From positions 62,001 to 126,000 of the forward strand of contig JADIYP010000003.1 of NCBI GenBank assembly GCA_016705235.1: 64,000 nt of DNA, in the 5' to 3' direction. The notes under the pieces were generated by a model. That model did no database searches and was not told the DNA's origin. It saw only the letters and a program-made list of their open reading frames with translations. The position numbers and the translations under genes were made by a program. Source of the DNA: Candidatus Leptovillus affinis (GTDB lineage: Bacteria; Chloroflexota; Anaerolineae; Promineifilales; Promineifilaceae). Shown piece by piece: positions 1 to 7,907 of the stretch (its first letter is position 1; each line of letters opens with the position of its first letter).

Positions 1-44
1 AGGCGCAGTGAAATGGCGCAATTTTTTGAGGCGTGGAGAGAGGC

Positions 45-404
45 ATGAATCCCGACAACCCTGTCATCCAACTGTGTATGGCCGGCACGCAGGCTGAGTT
101 TAACGGCCGTATCGACGACGCGCGCGCCTTTTACCGACAGGCCTGGGAAGCTTCCCAGGACGATTATGAAGCGTGTATTGCCGCCCATTACGTCGCCCGC
201 CACCAGACCAACCCCCAGGAAACGCTGCGCTGGAACCAGGAAGCGTTGTCCCGTGCGGAAAAGGTGAGCGACGGCCGTGCAGCTTCCTTTTATCCGTCGT
301 TGTATCTAAACATGGGGCACTCTTACGAAACCTTGGGCGAGCCGGCCGAGGCACAGCGATATTACGATCTGGCGGCGGCGCTGGGCGTGATCCACCAGCC
401 GTAG
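45..404 (+). CDS. Small TPR-like protein
   Basis: A 119-residue soluble protein of helix-turn-helix repeats. Residues such as A-Y at 'ARAFYRQAW' and the C-terminal 'NMGHSYETLGEPAEAQRYYDLA' pattern match the tetratricopeptide consensus, which mediates protein-protein contacts. No signal peptide or membrane segment is visible. The ATG at 45 is preferred over the in-frame GTG at 33 because a GGAGAG ribosome-binding site lies just upstream of it. It ends 29 bp before the end of the convergent clpS gene. The partner is unknown; the TPR fold call is fairly safe, any specific role is not. Confidence 0.7.
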   Translation: MNPDNPVIQLCMAGTQAEFNGRIDDARAFYRQAWEASQDDYEACIAAHYVARHQTNPQETLRWNQEALSRAEKVSDGRAASFYPSLYLNMGHSYETLGEPAEAQRYYDLAAALGVIHQP

Positions 405-433
405 TTTTTTTACTGATGGTGGGGATTGGCGGG

Positions 434-781
434 TTAGTCTTCTGGCTCGATGGTGAAGTGGAAGGGGAAACCTTCCAGGCGGGCGGCGGCGGTGGCTTTG
501 CCCACGCGGTGTTCGGCCTCGGCCCGAGGTAACACGTCGACCACGGATTGGCCTTCGGTGTGGACTTGCCACATAATGGCTTCGGCGAAAATGAGCGGCT
601 TTTTGAAGACCTGCACCATGATGCGCACCACAAATTCCATGGTGGTGATGGGGTCGTCGTGGGCGATGACCTTCCACAACGGGTCGTGGGCAACGGCCGT
701 GTCTGTCTTTTCTTCCCTGGCCGTTTTCGGGCGGCCAACGTCAACAAGCGTTTGCATGAATGTATTAGACAAATTTTCCAC
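434..781 (-). CDS. clpS: ClpS, Clp protease adaptor
   Basis: A 115-residue protein with the ClpS core. It has an 'HDDPITTMEFVV' segment (family form NDD.TPMEFV), then 'IMWQVHTEGQSVV' with the histidine that reads N-end residues, and a C-terminal 'PRAEAEHRVGKATAAARLEGFP' helix-strand. ClpS binds the N-domain of ClpA/ClpC and delivers N-degron substrates in the cytoplasm. No clpA or clpC is in the window. It is divergent from the HU-like gene with about 50 bp between starts, so the promoters must overlap. The first position of the NDD motif is His rather than Asn here. Confidence 0.88.
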   Translation of the reverse strand: MENLSNTFMQTLVDVGRPKTAREEKTDTAVAHDPLWKVIAHDDPITTMEFVVRIMVQVFKKPLIFAEAIMWQVHTEGQSVVDVLPRAEAEHRVGKATAAARLEGFPFHFTIEPED

Positions 782-831
782 TCAGGATTAACTTTCCTGT
801 ACCAATCGTCAGACTAAAAGGAGCTGCCAGG

Positions 832-1212
832 ATGCCCATCAACTATAACGTTGTCCCGAAAAAGAATCCACAGAACCACGCCGCGCCGCCGCGTTATTAT
901 CCGGTCGTCAAGAGCGCGGGGCGCAGCAACCAGCGAGACATCGCCCGTAAAGCGGCGCAAATGTGCACGCTCACGGCCGCCGATATGGCAGCGGCCGTCG
1001 AGGCCTTTCTGGCCATCATCCCACAAGAACTTATGGCCGGAAAGATCGTTGAATTAAGCCCGTTTGGTTCCTTTCATGTTACCATCACCGCCGCAGGCTC
1101 AGACAATCCGGAAGATGTGTCCGCCGAAAACATTACCGGCCTCAATGTGAGGTTTACGCCAAGTAAAGAGTTCCGGCAGGCCCTGAGCGGCACAGTCTTC
1201 CAAAAAGGCTAG
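832..1212 (+). CDS. HU-family DNA-binding protein (HU-HIG type)
   Basis: A 126-residue basic protein. The N-terminal stretch 'MPINYNVVPKKNPQ' followed by 'RYYPVVKSAGRSNQRDIA' and 'IIPQELMAGKIVELSPFGSF' is characteristic of the histone-like HU-HIG proteins best known from Bacteroidetes, an extended relative of HU. It should bend or coat DNA. The start is supported by AAGGAG shortly upstream. A long hairpin 12 bp after the stop probably ends its transcript. The closest known relatives are, from memory, in Bacteroidetes, so lateral transfer is possible but one ACGGCCG-like site and normal composition do not mark it as recent. Confidence 0.82.
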   Translation: MPINYNVVPKKNPQNHAAPPRYYPVVKSAGRSNQRDIARKAAQMCTLTAADMAAAVEAFLAIIPQELMAGKIVELSPFGSFHVTITAAGSDNPEDVSAENITGLNVRFTPSKEFRQALSGTVFQKG

Positions 1213-1223
1213 ACGAGTTAGGC

Positions 1224-1285
1224 AAAAGATGCGCATCTCTTACCAAAATTGTCTTGATAATTTGGGCAAGAGATGCGCATCTTTT
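1224..1285 (+). terminator. Long inverted repeat, likely terminator of the HU-like gene
   Basis: Two 27-base arms (1224-1250 and 1259-1285) pair with only two mismatches around an 8-base loop. Each arm contains the palindrome GATGCGCATC, so each arm can also fold on itself. It ends in CTTTT. The position just after the HU-like stop codon suggests termination; the length and nested symmetry are more than a terminator needs. Confidence 0.65.
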
Positions 1286-1407
1286 GGGGAAGTGTGTTTG
1301 AGAAGTAAGCGAGGGCGGCTGTAGAATTTATGATCATCCAGGCGATGAGAGACTGACAAACGTCATCATGCTTTGGTGAGATGATTTTGTACAATAGAGT
1401 GCAACAC

Positions 1408-1521
1408 TTTGTGGTTCTTCAGGAACTCAGGGGGGTGACAGCTCCTGATGCGTGAAGCGTGATGCGTGACCAGAGAGGTTTCACGCATCACGTATCACGA
1501 ATCAAATCCCAAAGACCCCAC
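1408..1521. repeat. Leader block shared with 46837-46955, containing a GATGCGTGA hairpin
   Basis: The stretch from 'GGTTCTTCAGGAACTCAGG' to 'AAATCCCAAAGACCCC' is almost the same as 46837-46955. In its middle, TGATGCGTGAAGCGTGATG (from 1446) pairs with a reverse-complement arm at 1481-1504. It sits 40 bp before the ribosome-binding site of the 2-TM protein gene, and the other copy sits just before the pilin gene. The rest of the 1286-1562 gap shows no gene. Confidence 0.75.
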
Positions 1522-1562
1522 TTTGTTTCCACTCATCGACCACAATAGAAGGAGGATGCAAG

Positions 1563-2045
1563 ATGAAATCTTCTCGGTGGCAAAAACAGCACATTTACTT
1601 CCGGAGTATTGTTTGGGCAAGCTCGGCGGTAGTCTCTATCTTGCTGTTAATTATCTTGTTGTCGCTCGGGTTCGGGATAGAAGTAGCCGGCGTATTTTTC
1701 ATTATTATTTTTGTCATTACGAGAGTCTCGTTGGCATTCATTCTCAACAATCGGTTTGCTAATTCGATGGTGCGTATTCTGAAATTTGACTATCAAGACA
1801 TAGAGCGTGACTTTCGGATGGTGTTTGACAAGAAATATATTCGTTTTTACCGAAAATCCGAAGAGGACGCCTATCGTTATGAATTTCCTGGCCATAGCCT
1901 GAGCATGACGATACGGCCGTATTGGCTTTCTATGGACATGAAACAGCCAGTCACATTAGTGACCCTCTATGAGCTGACGGCCAAAAACGAAGAGTTTGCC
2001 GAAATGTTAGCCGAATCAATCGACGAAATGGCCAATCAACTGTAA
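1563..2045 (+). CDS. Unrecognised two-helix membrane protein
   Basis: 160 residues. Two hydrophobic helices (about residues 18-40 and 43-60) form a hairpin at the N terminus, followed by a roughly 100-residue cytoplasmic-looking domain with mixed charge. The layout resembles YcxB-like membrane proteins, but I cannot assign a family. A strong AAGGAGG precedes the ATG. The DNA is less GC-rich than its neighbours and holds a single ACGGCCGT near 1913. Its upstream region shares the leader block found before the pilin gene. Confidence 0.65.
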   Translation: MKSSRWQKQHIYFRSIVWASSAVVSILLLIILLSLGFGIEVAGVFFIIIFVITRVSLAFILNNRFANSMVRILKFDYQDIERDFRMVFDKKYIRFYRKSEEDAYRYEFPGHSLSMTIRPYWLSMDMKQPVTLVTLYELTAKNEEFAEMLAESIDEMANQL

Positions 2046-2088
2046 CTGTTCAGGTTTCACCGGCAAGGCCCCAAGGGTTTGTTACCCC

Positions 2089-2244
2089 TTTCTTTGCAAT
2101 TTACGCTGAACTGTCATGCTGAGCGGAGTCTTCGGAGCGAAGCATCTCGCTCCACCAGAAGAACGGGATGCTTCGGAGGATGCTTCGGCGGCCTCAGTAC
2201 AGGCTCTCAGCATGACACATTTCTGGTTAAATTGAGAATTGCTG
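2089..2244. repeat. TGTCATGCTGAG element, copy 1 (left end truncated)
   Basis: Outer part TTTGCAATTTACGCTGAACTG then TGTCATGCTGAG, an inverted CTCAGCATGACA near 2207-2217, and the right end TTAAATTGAGAATT. Compared with the copies at 34373, 54167 and 54386 it is in the opposite orientation and has lost the end that should carry AATTCTCAATTT. The 2046-2411 gap holds this element and otherwise no gene that I can support. Confidence 0.75.
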
Positions 2245-2411
2245 AATCAACAAGCTAAACTCTGACGATGCTGGGCCAAAGATTGGCCGCGACACCGGCG
2301 CTTTTTTGAACGATTGCTGAGATCATTTGCCTACTAAAAGCAACCTCGTTATGATGGCAGCGTAAACCACAAGCTGTAATTGGCAAATTATCAATCAAGG
2401 AGAATGACGAA

Positions 2412-2828
2412 ATGACTGTACGTACAGCGACTGCCGCCTGGGAAGGCACTCTGAAAGAAGGCAAGGGCGTGATGCGGCTGCAAAGCGGCGCTTATGAAGG
2501 CCCATATACCTGGGCGTCGCGCTTTGCCGATGGCCCCGGCACGAACCCTGAAGAACTGCTTGGCGCGGCTCATGCCGGCTGCTACTCTATGTTTTTGTCG
2601 GCCTTGTTAACCGGCAACGGCACGCCGCCCGCGCGTGTGGAAACAACCGCCAAAGTCCATCTGGGCGAAGGCCCGACCATTACCAATATTGATTTGATCT
2701 GCAATGTTCAGGTTCCGGACATCTCCGAGGAGAAGTTTCAGGAATTGGCGCAGGCCGCCAAAGAAAAATGTCCGGTGTCTAAGGTTTTGGCCGCCGCTGA
2801 GATTTCGTTGCAGGCTAGCCTCGTTTAA
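2412..2828 (+). CDS. OsmC-family thiol peroxidase
   Basis: A 138-residue protein of the OsmC/Ohr superfamily. It has the two reactive cysteines, Cys57 in 'AHAGCYSM' and Cys120 in 'KCPVSK', at the family spacing, and the 'GTNPEELLGAAHAGC' helix typical of the OsmC branch. It reduces hydroperoxides in the cytoplasm using dithiol reductants. AAGGAGA precedes the ATG. It stands alone and faces the transporter gene across a GATGCGTGA hairpin. Confidence 0.88.
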   Translation: MTVRTATAAWEGTLKEGKGVMRLQSGAYEGPYTWASRFADGPGTNPEELLGAAHAGCYSMFLSALLTGNGTPPARVETTAKVHLGEGPTITNIDLICNVQVPDISEEKFQELAQAAKEKCPVSKVLAAAEISLQASLV

Positions 2829-2850
2829 TATGGTGGGATTTGAAGGCTGA

Positions 2851-2901
2851 GGCGTGATGCGTGAGGCGTGATTTTGCTCACGCATCACGCCTCACGATTC
2901 A
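2851..2901. repeat. GATGCGTGA hairpin between convergent genes
   Basis: GGCGTGATGCGTGAGGCGTGA (2851-2871) pairs with TCACGCATCACGCCTCACGA (2878-2897). It lies between the convergent osmC-like and transporter genes and could stop transcription from both sides. Confidence 0.7.
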
Positions 2902-2946
2902 GATCAAAGCCTTCGGCACTTACAAAAGCGCCGAAGGCTTTTGTGT

Positions 2947-4359
2947 TTAATCGGCCGAGAGTTGGGCTTGTTTTTGGGCGTGGAGGGCGGACACGGCCGT
3001 TTGCATCGCCACCAATTTTTCGCCGTGCAGCGAATATTTGCCCAAAATAAAATAACCCGCCACCAACGCCAGGGCGGGAATGCCGGCAATCATCAGGCGA
3101 AAGCCGAAAACGGCCGTGCCCGGCTGTTCCGGATACAAAACGCCTGCCGTCGGTTGAACATAGCGGCTCACTGTCAACACCGTGGCCGTGATGATGCCCT
3201 GAATGGTAAAGGCAAAGCGGATGATGAAGCCATTCATGCCGAAATACAACCCTTCACGCCGCGTTCCCGTCACCAGTTCGTCGGCATCCACCAGGTCGGC
3301 GATGAGCAAATCGGTGAGCATGAGCAGCCCGGCCAGGCTGGTCCCAAACAACATGATTACCAGCACGCCGGTATAAAAATCATTCGCCAGGAAAAACGTC
3401 AGCAAAATAGCCGCCGATGTCAGGCAGCACAGGCGCAGGGTTTGCCATGCGCCGCGTTTATGCGCGATTTTGGTCCACACCGGCATGGCAATCAGGGCCA
3501 TGAGGAAAGCCGAAGCCAAAAAAGCGGAGTTTTGCGTGGCCACATCCAGCGTGATACCGCCCACAGTCAGGTCGGTTTGCAGCCGCAGGGCGTATTTGGT
3601 GTAAAACGGCGCTGTGGAGGTGAGGGCCAAAAACACAAACTGCACCATCAAATTGGCCGCCAAAAAAGCCAGGAAGTTGCGATTGGTCATGGTGACGCGC
3701 AGCGAATCGCGCAGGGGCAGCGGTTCGTCTTCGGCGAATTCCGGCCGTTCCCGGCTGCCAACGAGCGATAGGGCAAAGAACACGGCCGTTACCACGGCCA
3801 CCAGCCCGGCCACCATCCGCACCCCGCTCCAATCTTCCCCGGCCAAAATGGGCGGCAACGCCACGCCCACCAGCAAACCAATCACGGAAAAAATCTGCCG
3901 CCAGGCGGAAACATTGGCGCGTTGTTTCCCGTCTGGAACCATTTCCGGGAACAAAGCGGTCCAGTTCATCACGGCGATGGTCCACAGCAGGTCGAAGGCC
4001 AGGACGAAGAAGAGGAAATAAAACAACAGGGACAAATCCGGCTGGGCGACCAGGCCGGCGGGCGGCACAAAGAGCAGGTAAAACGTGAGGCTGAGGGGGA
4101 TGAATGACCCGGCAATCCACGGAATGCGTCGTCCCCAACGGGTGTGGGTGCGGTCAGATAGGTAGCCGGCCAGGGGATCGTTGACGGCGTTCCATAAGCC
4201 GTAAACGGACCAGATCAGCCCGACCCACGCGGCGCGCAGGCCATAGACGTCGATGTAGAGGAATTGGACGTAGGTGGAAAATGCTTGGTAGGAAACGGCC
4301 GTAGCCAATGACCCAGAGGAATAAAGGATAAGCTGCCAACGGGGAATCTGCTTGGACAC
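2947..4359 (-). CDS. GPH-type MFS sugar transporter
   Basis: 470 residues with about 12 hydrophobic helices. The loop after helix 2 reads 'NDPLAGYLSDRTHTRWGRR', the hallmark of glycoside-pentoside-hexuronide:cation symporters. The start is a GTG preceded by GGGAGG. Substrate cannot be read from sequence; glycosides or uronides are the family norm, but many environmental members are uncharacterised. It lies downstream of the carotenoid genes on the same strand with about 100 bp between, so it may or may not share their transcript. Confidence 0.8.
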   Translation of the reverse strand: MSKQIPRWQLILYSSGSLATAVSYQAFSTYVQFLYIDVYGLRAAWVGLIWSVYGLWNAVNDPLAGYLSDRTHTRWGRRIPWIAGSFIPLSLTFYLLFVPPAGLVAQPDLSLLFYFLFFVLAFDLLWTIAVMNWTALFPEMVPDGKQRANVSAWRQIFSVIGLLVGVALPPILAGEDWSGVRMVAGLVAVVTAVFFALSLVGSRERPEFAEDEPLPLRDSLRVTMTNRNFLAFLAANLMVQFVFLALTSTAPFYTKYALRLQTDLTVGGITLDVATQNSAFLASAFLMALIAMPVWTKIAHKRGAWQTLRLCCLTSAAILLTFFLANDFYTGVLVIMLFGTSLAGLLMLTDLLIADLVDADELVTGTRREGLYFGMNGFIIRFAFTIQGIITATVLTVSRYVQPTAGVLYPEQPGTAVFGFRLMIAGIPALALVAGYFILGKYSLHGEKLVAMQTAVSALHAQKQAQLSAD

Positions 4360-4458
4360 AGTAACCTCCCTGATTGTCTCATCGGGTCAACTGACCCCAG
4401 ATGCGCTTTGGCATTTATTTTAGCATAAGAAACGGCCGTTTGTCTGTATATAAATCGT

Positions 4459-5289
4459 CTAGGCGGCTGGGTCCGATTGTAAAGGTTTGGCAAAATCCAG
4501 GAGGGCGCGCTTGATTTGTGGCCAGACGGCCGTTTCTACATCCGTCAGGGCGTGCCCGGCGGCAACCTCTACATACCGCGCTTGCCCGGCCAGCTCCCGC
4601 AGCAGCAGGTGCGTCGCCTTGGGCGAAATAGTCTGGTCGATGCTGCCCTGAATGACCAGCGTGGGGGTGTGAATCTGCCCGGCCGCTTCTTTGGCCGCCA
4701 GCCCCAGGGCCAGCACCTCGTCGACCAATCGTGCCGGAACCCGCATCTCTTGCAGAAAGGTCTGAATCTCCGAATCCTCCAGATCGATATTGGGAAAAAC
4801 CGCGCCAAACGCTTTTTGCATACGCGGATCGGTGAAGTCGACGCGCTTAAACAACTGGAATTCAGGGATGAAGCGTTTGACGCCCTGCCAGATGGCCTGA
4901 TGCACTTCGGTTCCGATGCGCCAGAAAGGGGCCAGCAGGACCAGCCGGTCCGGCGGCACCTGCGCCGCCACGTTCAGGGCTATCGCGCCGCCCATCGAAT
5001 AACCAACCAGCAGCACGGCGTCGTGGTTGGCGCGCAGGGCGGCATGGGCTTCGGCTACGGCCGTTACCCAATTTTCCCTGGTCTGATCAAACAATTTGTC
5101 GATTTGGGTGCCGAAACCGGGCAGCAGCGGCGCCTGCACCGTCCAACCCTGGGCAAAGAGCGCTTCGGCTAACGGCCGTACTTCGGCCGGTGTGCCGGGG
5201 AAACCATGCACCAACAGGGCCGCCTGCCGCCCGCCCTGCCAGTAAAATGGCTGGTAAATTTCCTCGTGAAAAAAAGAGATTTCCGTCAT
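4459..5289 (-). CDS. Alpha/beta hydrolase (monoacylglycerol lipase/carboxylesterase type)
   Basis: 276 residues from the ATG at 5289, which overlaps the stop of the glycosyltransferase by 4 bp (ATGA), a sign of translational coupling. Seen: oxyanion-hole 'HGFPGTPAEV', nucleophile elbow 'GYSMGG', an Asp in 'QGSIDQTISP' and a His in 'AAGHALTD', giving a complete Ser-Asp-His triad. The family hydrolyses short or medium acyl esters. Because it is coupled to a carotenoid-type glycosyltransferase it may act on an acylated carotenoid glycoside or a lipid, but that is inference. Confidence 0.82.
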   Translation of the reverse strand: MTEISFFHEEIYQPFYWQGGRQAALLVHGFPGTPAEVRPLAEALFAQGWTVQAPLLPGFGTQIDKLFDQTRENWVTAVAEAHAALRANHDAVLLVGYSMGGAIALNVAAQVPPDRLVLLAPFWRIGTEVHQAIWQGVKRFIPEFQLFKRVDFTDPRMQKAFGAVFPNIDLEDSEIQTFLQEMRVPARLVDEVLALGLAAKEAAGQIHTPTLVIQGSIDQTISPKATHLLLRELAGQARYVEVAAGHALTDVETAVWPQIKRALLDFAKPLQSDPAA

Positions 5290-6377
5290 ACGATGCGTCC
5301 TTTCCAGGGTATGCCCCGCCCGGTAAAACGACGAACCAGCCCCCATGCGCCGGCCGCCTGAATGATCAACGCGCCAAAAGGAGACAAAATGGCTTGCCAG
5401 GCTGGCCCATAACGCCGCGCCCAGGGCCAAAAGGCGATGGCCACCGCGCCCCAGGTCAGCGGCAGCCAGCGGCGGCGCACCCGGCCAGACACGACCGCCA
5501 GAAGAACCAGCAGCGGGTTCATGGCAATGGTAATAAAAAAGATGGTCAGGAGCGATTTCACCCCGGAAAAACGAAGCGACTGCGATCCCAGGCGGTTCAT
5601 GCCGTGCCAGATTTGGGTGGCGTTGCGATACATGCGCACTTGGGCGGCTCCTTCGCCGCGCATGAGCTGCACACGGTACCCTTTTTGTTGCAGGTGGAGG
5701 CCCAGGGCGACATCTTCCAGGGCTTCGTGGCGCACGGCCGTAAAGCCGCCAATCTCGTCATACACCTGCCGCCGCAGCAAAATATACTGCCCATTCAGAT
5801 GCGCCGACGTGCGCTGCCAGGCGACAAACATGCCCGCAAACGCGGCCGTCAGCGCCAGCCGGTCCACCATTCCCCGGCACTGCTGCGTAAGGAACAAACT
5901 CAGGCCGTCCAATTGGTGGTCGATGGCGTACTGCACCGCCTGCGCCGGACTGTCTGGCGTGTGGATGGTGTCGGCGTCGGTGAAGAGCAGCCATTCGCCG
6001 CGAGCGGCCGCTGCGCCGTGGCACAGGGCGTTGGGCTTGCCCAGCCAACCCGGCGGCAGATCGCGCAAACTGATCAGCCGCACGCCGTGGGCGCGGGCAA
6101 TGGCCGCCGTTTCGTCTTCGGAATTGTCGTCAACGACGATGATTTCCATCTCGCCGGGGTAATGGGCTGCCTGGAGCGATGGGAGCAGCGCCTGTAGATT
6201 ATATGCCTCGTTGCGCGCCGGAATGATGATGGACAAGGCCGGCAGCGTCCGGTTGACGGGTGTCTGGAGCAGTTCGGGCAGCGATTGGTAGGCGCGGTTG
6301 GCGCGGTAGGCCAGCGCCGGAGCCAGCAGCGAGAGATAAATCGTCCGCTGCCATTTGGAGAAGAAGTTATCCAGCAT
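5286..6377 (-). CDS. GT2 glycosyltransferase, probable carotenoid glycosyltransferase
   Basis: 363 residues from the ATG at 6377 (11 bp overlap with the P450 gene). An N-terminal membrane-associated stretch precedes the catalytic domain: 'LSIIIPARNEA', 'VVDDNSEDET', 'FTDADTIH' (DXD) and a 'ALEDVALGLHLQQ' acceptor motif; two or three C-terminal hydrophobic helices follow. This layout matches CruC-like hydroxychlorobactene glucosyltransferases and the GT2 enzymes of CrtQ type. Placed after a P450 and crtI it most likely adds a sugar to a hydroxylated carotenoid at the membrane. The acceptor is inferred from context only. Confidence 0.78.
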   Translation of the reverse strand: MLDNFFSKWQRTIYLSLLAPALAYRANRAYQSLPELLQTPVNRTLPALSIIIPARNEAYNLQALLPSLQAAHYPGEMEIIVVDDNSEDETAAIARAHGVRLISLRDLPPGWLGKPNALCHGAAAARGEWLLFTDADTIHTPDSPAQAVQYAIDHQLDGLSLFLTQQCRGMVDRLALTAAFAGMFVAWQRTSAHLNGQYILLRRQVYDEIGGFTAVRHEALEDVALGLHLQQKGYRVQLMRGEGAAQVRMYRNATQIWHGMNRLGSQSLRFSGVKSLLTIFFITIAMNPLLVLLAVVSGRVRRRWLPLTWGAVAIAFWPWARRYGPAWQAILSPFGALIIQAAGAWGLVRRFTGRGIPWKGRIV

Positions 6378-7740
6378 GGCGGGCCTCTGCAAAGGCAATC
6401 TGCATGAGGACACCGGGTCTTGGTTCCAGGGTGGCGCCCATGTAGGGTTTGATTTTGTCGGCATTGAGCAGGGTCAGGTTAAAACGCTGCAAGATGCGCG
6501 CCAGGACAATTTTACTTTCTACCTGAGCAAAGGCGGCGCCGATGCAGTTGCGCGGCCCGCCGCCAAAGGGAACGTAGGTGAGTGACGGCCGTTTTCCCTG
6601 TTCCGCCTGGTTGTGATCAAAGCGTTCGGGGCAAAAATCGTTGGGGTTTTCCCAGTAGCGCTCGTCGCGGTGCGCCAGATAGATGGAGTACATGACGCGG
6701 GTATCATCTGGAACCTGATACCCGTTGACGGTGATGTCGCCTCCGGCGTGGCGGTTGCCGACATGGATGGGCGGGTAGAGGCGCAGCGCTTCTTTGATGA
6801 CGATGTCCAGGTAAGATAGCTGGTTGACTTGTTCCAGCGTGGGCGGCTGGTTGGCCTGGCCGATGACGGCCGTTACCTCTGCTTTGGCCTGGGCCATGGC
6901 TTCCGGGTGGCTGCCCAGCAGATACCAGACCCAGGACAGGAGGGCGGTGCTGGTGTCGTGGCCGGCGATGAGCATGGTGAGCATTTGGTCGCGGATACGG
7001 CCGTCATCCAGCCCGCTGCGGATCAATTCGCCCAGCAGGTCGCCGGGATCGACGGCGGCGGAGCCATCGGCCAGGGCGGCGCGCCGCTGGGCGATAACGC
7101 CGTAGAGGTAGTCGTCGATTTCCTGGATGGCGCGCTGGTACTGCGGGCGGGGCAGGTTGGGGAAAATGATCCAGATGCCCGGCGAAATGTAGCTGATGGC
7201 TTTGAGGATGGGTCGCCACAAGCGGTCCAGATCAGGCGTGAAGTCCACTTTGAACATGGTCCCCATGAGGATGAGCAGGGCTATTTTGCGCATTTCCACG
7301 AGCATGTCCACGGAACGGCCGTTTTCCCAACCGTCGATCACTGCATTGGTGTAGTTCCAGAAAGCGTCCAAATGGTTGACCACATGGCGGCGGTGCAGCG
7401 GCGGGTCCATGACGGCCCGTAAATCGTCGTGCTCTGAACCATCCACCACCAAAATGCCGCGCCGCAGCAGTTTGGCGACCGGATCGCTTTCTTTGCGCCA
7501 GATAAATTGGCTGCGCTGGGTGACCAGGATTTCGCGGTTTGTGTCTGGTCCGACGAATACGGCCGGACGGAAAACCGGTAAGGTGATCTGGAAAACCGGC
7601 CCCACATGCTCGCGCATGAGCGACAGGGCGGTTAACAATGAGCGATCGCGTGATAATCCTTTAAGAATTTTGGCTCCGGTTTCACCATCGGCTATGGGCA
7701 GCGGGCGGCTGTGCGGGCAGGGTGACTCTTCTTCTGACAT
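6367..7740 (-). CDS. Cytochrome P450, probable carotenoid hydroxylase
   Basis: 457 residues, the usual length for soluble bacterial P450s. Motifs in order: I-helix 'AGHDTS', K-helix ExxR in 'KEALRLYPP', 'PERF', and heme-thiolate loop 'FGGGPRNCIGAAFA' with the Cys ligand. No membrane anchor is seen. AGGAAGG precedes the ATG. From established knowledge, Thermus thermophilus carries CYP175A1, a beta-carotene 3-hydroxylase, next to phr, crtB and carH; the same set here points to carotenoid hydroxylation. No ferredoxin or reductase partner is encoded in the window. Confidence 0.85.
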   Translation of the reverse strand: MSEEESPCPHSRPLPIADGETGAKILKGLSRDRSLLTALSLMREHVGPVFQITLPVFRPAVFVGPDTNREILVTQRSQFIWRKESDPVAKLLRRGILVVDGSEHDDLRAVMDPPLHRRHVVNHLDAFWNYTNAVIDGWENGRSVDMLVEMRKIALLILMGTMFKVDFTPDLDRLWRPILKAISYISPGIWIIFPNLPRPQYQRAIQEIDDYLYGVIAQRRAALADGSAAVDPGDLLGELIRSGLDDGRIRDQMLTMLIAGHDTSTALLSWVWYLLGSHPEAMAQAKAEVTAVIGQANQPPTLEQVNQLSYLDIVIKEALRLYPPIHVGNRHAGGDITVNGYQVPDDTRVMYSIYLAHRDERYWENPNDFCPERFDHNQAEQGKRPSLTYVPFGGGPRNCIGAAFAQVESKIVLARILQRFNLTLLNADKIKPYMGATLEPRPGVLMQIAFAEARHAG

Positions 7741-7827
7741 GGGTAACCTTCCTCGTTGTCATTTGGTTACCGGCATCCCCTCATCGATTTTGATTAGACC
7801 TTGTAAAACAAAAACTTTGTGATTAGT

Positions 7828-7883
7828 AGAGTGGAGATCAGAGATTGGAAATTGGAGAGGCTCCAATCACTAATCTCCACTCT
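7828..7883. repeat. GGAGATT-family hairpin between crtI and P450 genes
   Basis: AGAGTGGAGAT (7828-7838) pairs with ATCTCCACTCT (7873-7883); the interior repeats AGATTGG/CCAAT. It lies in the 167-bp gap after crtI. It could be an internal terminator or an RNA-stability hairpin that lowers expression of the P450-glycosyltransferase-hydrolase part. Confidence 0.6.
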
Positions 7884-7907
7884 TTGAATTACCACCTGAA
7901 TGTGGTC

